A stretch of DNA of 10,311 bases. Source: Chitinophagaceae bacterium (GTDB lineage: Bacteria; Bacteroidota; Bacteroidia; Chitinophagales; Chitinophagaceae). The notes beneath the pieces were generated by a model. The model was not told where the DNA came from. It saw only the letters and a program-made list of their open reading frames with translations, and searched no databases. Made by a program: the position numbers and the translations under genes. Location of the stretch: positions 1-10,311 of the forward strand of contig CANGEZ010000055.1 of the NCBI GenBank assembly GCA_947452875.1, given 5' to 3'. This document shows, in pieces, positions 6,620 to 10,311 of the stretch (position 1 is the first letter of the stretch; every line of letters begins with the position of its first letter).

Positions 6620-7513
6620 ATGATCAAAAAAAACAGTTTTGTAATACTCTTTGATTCTATTGCAATATTTTCATCTTGTACAAAAGATCCCATTTTAGTT
6701 GAAACAACAGATCCAGTTGGAGCCCCGGTTATAGTTCCGCCTGTAGCACCTCCAACAAGTGCAACAGACAGCACTTTGGTAATGGGAAATCCTAGTAATG
6801 CATCTACCAACATAGCTGATTTCAGCAATTATCTTCTAAGGGAAGGATATTATTCTGTTTCTTATAACCGCGACAGAGGCATTCCAAATTGGGTAAGTTG
6901 GCACTTAGTATCTACAGACATTGGTTCTGTTCCACGTCAGGATAATTTTAGAGCAAATACAGAGTTGCCAGCAGATTGGTATAAAGTTGATAACCTTAGT
7001 TATAGTACTTCTGGGTTTGACAGAGGCCATATGTGTCCTTCTGGCGACAGAACAACTTCTATTGCGGCAAACTCTTCTACATTTTTAATGACGAATATTG
7101 TTCCTCAGGCACCACGTAACAACCAAATTACATGGGCTGGATTAGAAGATTATTGCAGAACATTGGTTCAAGCGGGCAATGAGTTATATATCATCTCTGG
7201 CGCTTATGGTGAAGGAGGTACAACCTCTACAGGAGGATTGACTACATCTATTGATAACGGCAGGGTAGTAGTTCCTGCAAATGTTTGGAAGGTTGTAGTT
7301 GTTTTGTCTAATGGATCAAATGATTTGAGCAGAGTAAATTCAAGTACACGAGTAATCAGTGTGGTGATGCCAAACAACGACAATGTAAATAGCGACTGGA
7401 AAACTTACAGAACTTCTGTGGATTTTATCGAACAAGAAACCGGATATGATATTTTGTCTAAAGTGTCAACTGCCATACAAAATACTATCGAAGCGAGAAT
7501 TGATAATTTATAA
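6620..7513 (+). CDS. DNA/RNA non-specific endonuclease, probable lipoprotein
   Basis: This is a member of the Serratia-nuclease/NucA family (beta-beta-alpha-metal fold), which cuts DNA and RNA with one Mg2+ ion. Numbered from the ATG at 6620 (297 residues), the active-site motif FDRGHMCPSGDR has D134, R135, G136 and catalytic H137. PRNNQITWAGLE carries the metal-binding Asn (N168) and the Glu 8 residues later (E176), the same spacing as N119/E127 of the Serratia enzyme. SYNRDRGIPNWVSWHL is the usual entry strand, and VDFIEQETGYDILSKV the usual end. The leader MIKKNSFVILFDSIAIFSSC looks like a lipoprotein signal with Cys20, followed by a Pro/Thr-rich spacer. The lipobox is imperfect and an Asp sits inside the hydrophobic stretch. 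The frame is open to an ATG at 6518, adding 34 residues before this leader. I prefer 6620 because it puts the leader at the N-terminus and lies after a promoter element. It could serve nutrient scavenging or turnover of extracellular nucleic acid. Confidence 0.88.
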   Translation: MIKKNSFVILFDSIAIFSSCTKDPILVETTDPVGAPVIVPPVAPPTSATDSTLVMGNPSNASTNIADFSNYLLREGYYSVSYNRDRGIPNWVSWHLVSTDIGSVPRQDNFRANTELPADWYKVDNLSYSTSGFDRGHMCPSGDRTTSIAANSSTFLMTNIVPQAPRNNQITWAGLEDYCRTLVQAGNELYIISGAYGEGGTTSTGGLTTSIDNGRVVVPANVWKVVVVLSNGSNDLSRVNSSTRVISVVMPNNDNVNSDWKTYRTSVDFIEQETGYDILSKVSTAIQNTIEARIDNL

Positions 7514-7587
7514 TCATTTCCTGAAATTGTTGTTCCTGATGCACTGTGAATTACTACATCAAAAAACATTGATATTTTTTATAAAAA

Positions 7588-7617
7588 AGCAAAGGCTTCC
7601 AAATGGAAGCCTTTTTT
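7588..7617 (+). terminator. Rho-independent terminator after the nuclease gene
   Basis: AAGGCTTCC-AAAT-GGAAGCCTT (about 7592-7613) is a perfect 9-bp stem with a 4-base loop, preceded by A's and followed by a run of T's. It lies about 75 bases after the nuclease stop. Because both flanks carry A/T runs it could work in either direction, but no minus-strand gene needs it here. Confidence 0.9.
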
Positions 7618-7862
7618 AATGACAATAATTCTTTACAATATCCGTTTATACTCCTACTTAAAATATAAACTCTAAAAAAAGCAAGCCTTTTCAAGGTGAT
7701 TTAATTGACTATTCTCAAAAATTGAATCGTAAAAACACTAAGTGTTCTTACTCATTTTCAATTATTTTCTCTTTTTTTTAATACTTACAAAATAAAATAT
7801 ACAACCCGGCGTTATAGATATATCCTATAACCGACCTACTTATGGTCGCATCCAATATGCCG
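7618..7862. other. AT-rich leader/spacer before the large surface protein, with small inverted repeats
   Basis: With the terminator removed, about 245 bases carry no convincing gene. No exact TAnnTTTG element is present. Visible structures are the near-palindrome AACACT-A-AGTGTT (7734-7746), which is operator-like, and two adjacent hairpins just before the start codon: GTTATAG-7-CTATAAC (7811-7831) and CGACC-7-GGTCG (7832-7848). A weak CCTT-TTC-AAGG hairpin (about 7686-7696) is preceded by a run of A's and would read as a poor terminator on the minus strand. The promoter of the downstream gene must lie here but I cannot place it with confidence. Confidence 0.4.
7811..7848 (+). promoter_or_regulatory. 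Tandem hairpins in the 5' leader of the surface-protein gene
   Basis: Two perfect inverted repeats abut one another: GTTATAG (7811-7817) with CTATAAC (7825-7831), then CGACC (7832-7836) with GGTCG (7844-7848). Both have 7-base loops. The second ends 8 bases before the ATG at 7857 and 14 before the ATG at 7863. In RNA they could tune translation or stability; in DNA they could be regulator half-sites. The in-frame ATG at 7842 falls in the loop/stem of the second hairpin and is an unlikely start. Confidence 0.35.
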
Positions 7863-10311
7863 ATGAAAAAACTTATACCCATCTTACTCCTTTTGTTTGG
7901 ATATAGTGTATCCGGACAAAATACAAAAACCAGACTGGCTTTACCTGTTTCAGTTGAAGCTAATACTTCAACAATCAGCTGGGATGAAATAGAATTACCA
8001 ATCAACGGATTTTCAAGGGTTTTAAAAAACAATAAGTTTAGTTTCATCAACAACAAGGGCATGGCAATTTCGCCTGCAATTTTCGATGGCGCAAGGAATT
8101 TCTCAAATCACATAGCGGCTGTATCTATCAATGAAAAATGGGGTTTTATCAATGAAAATGGCGTTCAAGTTATTCCATGTTCTTTTGACATGGTATTTGA
8201 TTTTACTACATCAAATACAATTGCTTATCAAAACAAAAAATGGTTACTGATCAATAAATCAGGAGCGACTCTCAAAGTTATCGATGCAGATGTTTGCTAT
8301 GGCATAAAAAATGGAATCATCTTTATAGAAAAAAACAATAGGAAAGCCCATTTGGAAACAGATGGTCGTTTGGTTTATGATGAGCCGGTTTCTAACACAG
8401 TCAACACTCAACAAAGAACAAATACTTCAGTTGTCAATAACGCCAATACCAATTGTCCAGAAAACTTAAACTTTGAATATGGCAATTTTACCAATTGGAG
8501 ATGTTATACTGGAACAGTAGATTCTGTTGGCACTTCAAATGTTGTAACTGTTACTCAGGTTGCTGGTCCAGTTGCAAACAGACATAGAATTGTTACCAGA
8601 GCCTTACCATCACCTGTCGATTTTTTCGGGTTGTTTCCGACGAATCCTCCTGATGGTAGCAATTTTGCCGTTAAATTAGGTAATACCAATATTGGTGCTC
8701 AAGCAGAAAGAATTGCTTATACCATAAGAGTTCCTCAAAACGATAGTAATTTTTCAATTAAGTATGATTATGCGGTAGTATTTCAGGATCCTGGTCATAC
8801 AGCTTGGTCACAACCTAGATTTACAGCACGTTTATTTGATTCTGCAGCCAATGCTTATGTAGATTGTGCTTCTTTTGAATATATATCTACTTCAAATCTT
8901 CCAGGATTTGCAAGATCAACTGTTGATACATCAGTAATATACAAACCTTGGTCATCAGTTTTTATCAGCCTAAGAGCATTTGCCGGAAAAACAATGTATT
9001 TGGAATTTACAACAGCTGATTGTGTAAGAAGAGGTCATTGGGGTTATGCTTATGTAGATGTTGAAAATACTTGCGGACAATCCATTGGTGTTCAATATGA
9101 TTGTAACTATCCCAACATAACAACTTTAGATGCGCCTCCAGGATTTCATTATTACCATTGGTGGAATCAAAATTATACTGCAATTGTTGCGAATGGACAA
9201 CATGCCGTATTAAATCCTGGGCCTTCTCTAAACACCACTTTATGGCTTGAAATGATTCCTTTTAATTCTTTCGGTTGTAGAGATACATTGCCAGTAAATA
9301 TTACTGGAGGTTTTACGCCTTCATTTCAAAGTTCAGAAACAAATACATCTTGTGCTCCTCATACCATAAATTTTTATAACAATAACCTGCCATCTGTTTC
9401 AGCAACTTGGAATTTTGGAGATGGCACCACTGCAACAGGAGATTCTGTAAGTCATACTTACAATACAACAGGAACTTTTATTGTAACCATGAGTGTTTCT
9501 TTGCCTAGTGGTTGTTCCGGATCTGTAAGTGACACGATTGTCATCACACAACCTACAGCATCGATAAACTATACCGGTGGAACTTATTGCAACAATCATA
9601 TCGTACAATTTAATGTTGCTGCTGCTGGAGCCACATCATATAACTGGAATTTTGGTGATGGTACAACATTAACAACAGCGAACACAACTGTCAATCACAA
9701 TTACATATTAGCAGGCAGTTACTTACCAGAATTAACTGCAAATTTTGCAGGAGGTTGTCAATTAAGTATAAATGGGCCAGATAGTATTCGCATTGAAAAC
9801 ATTGTTGCTGATTTCAATTTCAATATTCATCAGGATTGTCTTGCAACTACAGTAGATTTTACAGCCAATTCTCAATCTCAATTTGGCATCATTGGTTATA
9901 CGTGGAATTTTGGAGATGGCACAAGCGGAACTGGTGCTACTACCAGCCATGTATATACGAGAAATGGAACTTTTGCTGTAAAAATAATCGTTACCAATGC
10001 AACAGGATGTATAGATTCAGTAACTCATCCTGTTAGAATATCAATTCTCATACCACCTGTTACAAGAATAACAGCTCCTGCAACTGTTTGCCAAGGAAGC
10101 CCAGTAACATTTATCAGCAATGTAAGTTCTCAAGACAGCATTGCCAGTATCAATTGGTTTACTGACAACGGAAATACAGCTACTGGCGATAGTGCTACAT
10201 TTACTTTCAATCAATATGGGACTTTTAATGTTACGATGATAACCACAACTATTTATGGTTGTATGGATACTGCGGTTAAACAAATAATTGTAAAGCCTTT
10301 GCCTGTATTGA
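7863..10311 (+). CDS. Large secreted PKD-repeat surface protein with N-terminal WG-like repeats (3' end outside window)
   Basis: The frame is open to the right edge (816 residues, no stop). MKKLIPILLLLFGYSVSGQ is a signal peptide with cleavage before Gln19; in-frame ATGs at 7842 and 7857 would only lengthen it. Residues about 55-135 hold three degenerate WG-type repeats: FSFINNKG, KWGFINENGVQVIP (W93) and KWLLINKSG (W127). A Thr/Asn-rich linker follows. Residues 198-404 form one module bounded by Cys, from CPENLNFEYGNFTNWRCYTG to HWGYAYVDVENTC, resembling jelly-roll domains of Bacteroidota surface proteins. From about 497 come four PKD-like repeats with W516 (ATWNFGDGTT), W595 (YNWNFGDGTT), W681 (YTWNFGDGTS) and W765 (INWFTDNGNT), 79-86 residues apart. 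Each opens with a Cys (497, 576, 659, 743) and closes with a Gly-Cys before the next. The last repeat lacks the FGDG core. Such proteins are usually sent out by the type IX system and end in a sorting or gliding-associated domain, but that end is not visible. Adhesion is inferred. Confidence 0.88.
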   Translation, partial: MKKLIPILLLLFGYSVSGQNTKTRLALPVSVEANTSTISWDEIELPINGFSRVLKNNKFSFINNKGMAISPAIFDGARNFSNHIAAVSINEKWGFINENGVQVIPCSFDMVFDFTTSNTIAYQNKKWLLINKSGATLKVIDADVCYGIKNGIIFIEKNNRKAHLETDGRLVYDEPVSNTVNTQQRTNTSVVNNANTNCPENLNFEYGNFTNWRCYTGTVDSVGTSNVVTVTQVAGPVANRHRIVTRALPSPVDFFGLFPTNPPDGSNFAVKLGNTNIGAQAERIAYTIRVPQNDSNFSIKYDYAVVFQDPGHTAWSQPRFTARLFDSAANAYVDCASFEYISTSNLPGFARSTVDTSVIYKPWSSVFISLRAFAGKTMYLEFTTADCVRRGHWGYAYVDVENTCGQSIGVQYDCNYPNITTLDAPPGFHYYHWWNQNYTAIVANGQHAVLNPGPSLNTTLWLEMIPFNSFGCRDTLPVNITGGFTPSFQSSETNTSCAPHTINFYNNNLPSVSATWNFGDGTTATGDSVSHTYNTTGTFIVTMSVSLPSGCSGSVSDTIVITQPTASINYTGGTYCNNHIVQFNVAAAGATSYNWNFGDGTTLTTANTTVNHNYILAGSYLPELTANFAGGCQLSINGPDSIRIENIVADFNFNIHQDCLATTVDFTANSQSQFGIIGYTWNFGDGTSGTGATTSHVYTRNGTFAVKIIVTNATGCIDSVTHPVRISILIPPVTRITAPATVCQGSPVTFISNVSSQDSIASINWFTDNGNTATGDSATFTFNQYGTFNVTMITTTIYGCMDTAVKQIIVKPLPVL

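Noticed and set aside
7842..7859. Upstream in-frame ATGs at 7842 and 7857 as starts of the surface protein
   Set aside because: The ATG at 7842 lies within a hairpin and would put a polar extension before the signal peptide. The ATG at 7857 differs by only two codons and cannot be excluded; 7863 gives the cleanest MKK-type signal.
7778..8062. 94-codon ORF on the minus strand across the surface-protein start
   Set aside because: It is antisense to the signal peptide and first repeats of a clearly coding frame and has no recognisable features or start signal.
9399..10283. Several short ORFs on both strands in the PKD region, suggesting a broken gene
   Set aside because: I read the main frame codon by codon from 7863 to 10310 and found no stop or frameshift; the short ORFs are Cys/Ser-rich shadows.
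9351..10311. PKD repeat DNA as a CRISPR-like or tandem DNA repeat
   Set aside because: The repetition is at protein level (79-86 residue modules); the DNA copies are diverged and lack identical repeats.

Overview
The window looks like a chromosomal segment of a low-GC member of the Bacteroidota, probably of the Chitinophagaceae/Sphingobacteriales type. The signs are: exported proteins whose signal peptides end just before a Gln, a very large PKD-repeat surface protein, a fused formimidoyltransferase-cyclodeaminase, poor Shine-Dalgarno sequences with A-rich start regions, and matches to the Bacteroidota promoter element TAnnTTTG. Placement below phylum level is inference.

Layout. Bases 3-296 are the 3' end of a gene that begins outside the window. 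A spacer with a strong rho-independent terminator (about 448-475) follows. Next is a small cytoplasmic protein of unknown function (531-1001). A good promoter (1027-1060) then leads into a tightly spaced three-gene block: a MurC/Mpl-like Mur ligase (1105-2496), imidazolonepropionase hutI (2516-3751) and a bifunctional glutamate formimidoyltransferase/formimidoyl-THF cyclodeaminase ftcD (3769-5442). The gaps are 19 and 17 bases, so co-transcription is likely. HutI makes N-formimino-L-glutamate. FtcD moves the formimino group to tetrahydrofolate and deaminates it, giving glutamate, ammonia and 5,10-methenyl-THF. These are the last steps of histidine breakdown. hutH and hutU are not in the window, and the Mur ligase is an unexpected partner.

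On the minus strand, overlapping the end of ftcD by 4 bases, is an exported two-domain protein of unknown function (6443-5439). Diverging from it is a DNA/RNA non-specific endonuclease with a lipoprotein-like leader. Its likely start is the ATG at 6620 rather than the longer ORF start at 6518. A terminator at about 7588-7617 closes that unit. After an AT-rich spacer with several small inverted repeats, a very large secreted protein starts at about 7863 and runs off the right edge without a stop. Its 816 visible residues show a signal peptide, degenerate WG-type repeats, a probable jelly-roll-like module and four PKD-like repeats. It is probably a surface adhesin or gliding/T9SS-type protein, but its C-terminus lies outside the window.

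Most of the window is ordinary Bacteroidota housekeeping and surface-protein content. I found no tRNA or rRNA, no CRISPR array, no transposase and no clear mobile-element boundary. I see no convincing new defence or biosynthetic system. The points most worth a second look are the variant Mur ligase in the histidine operon, the domain combination of the large surface protein, and the domains of unknown function in the minus-strand secreted protein.
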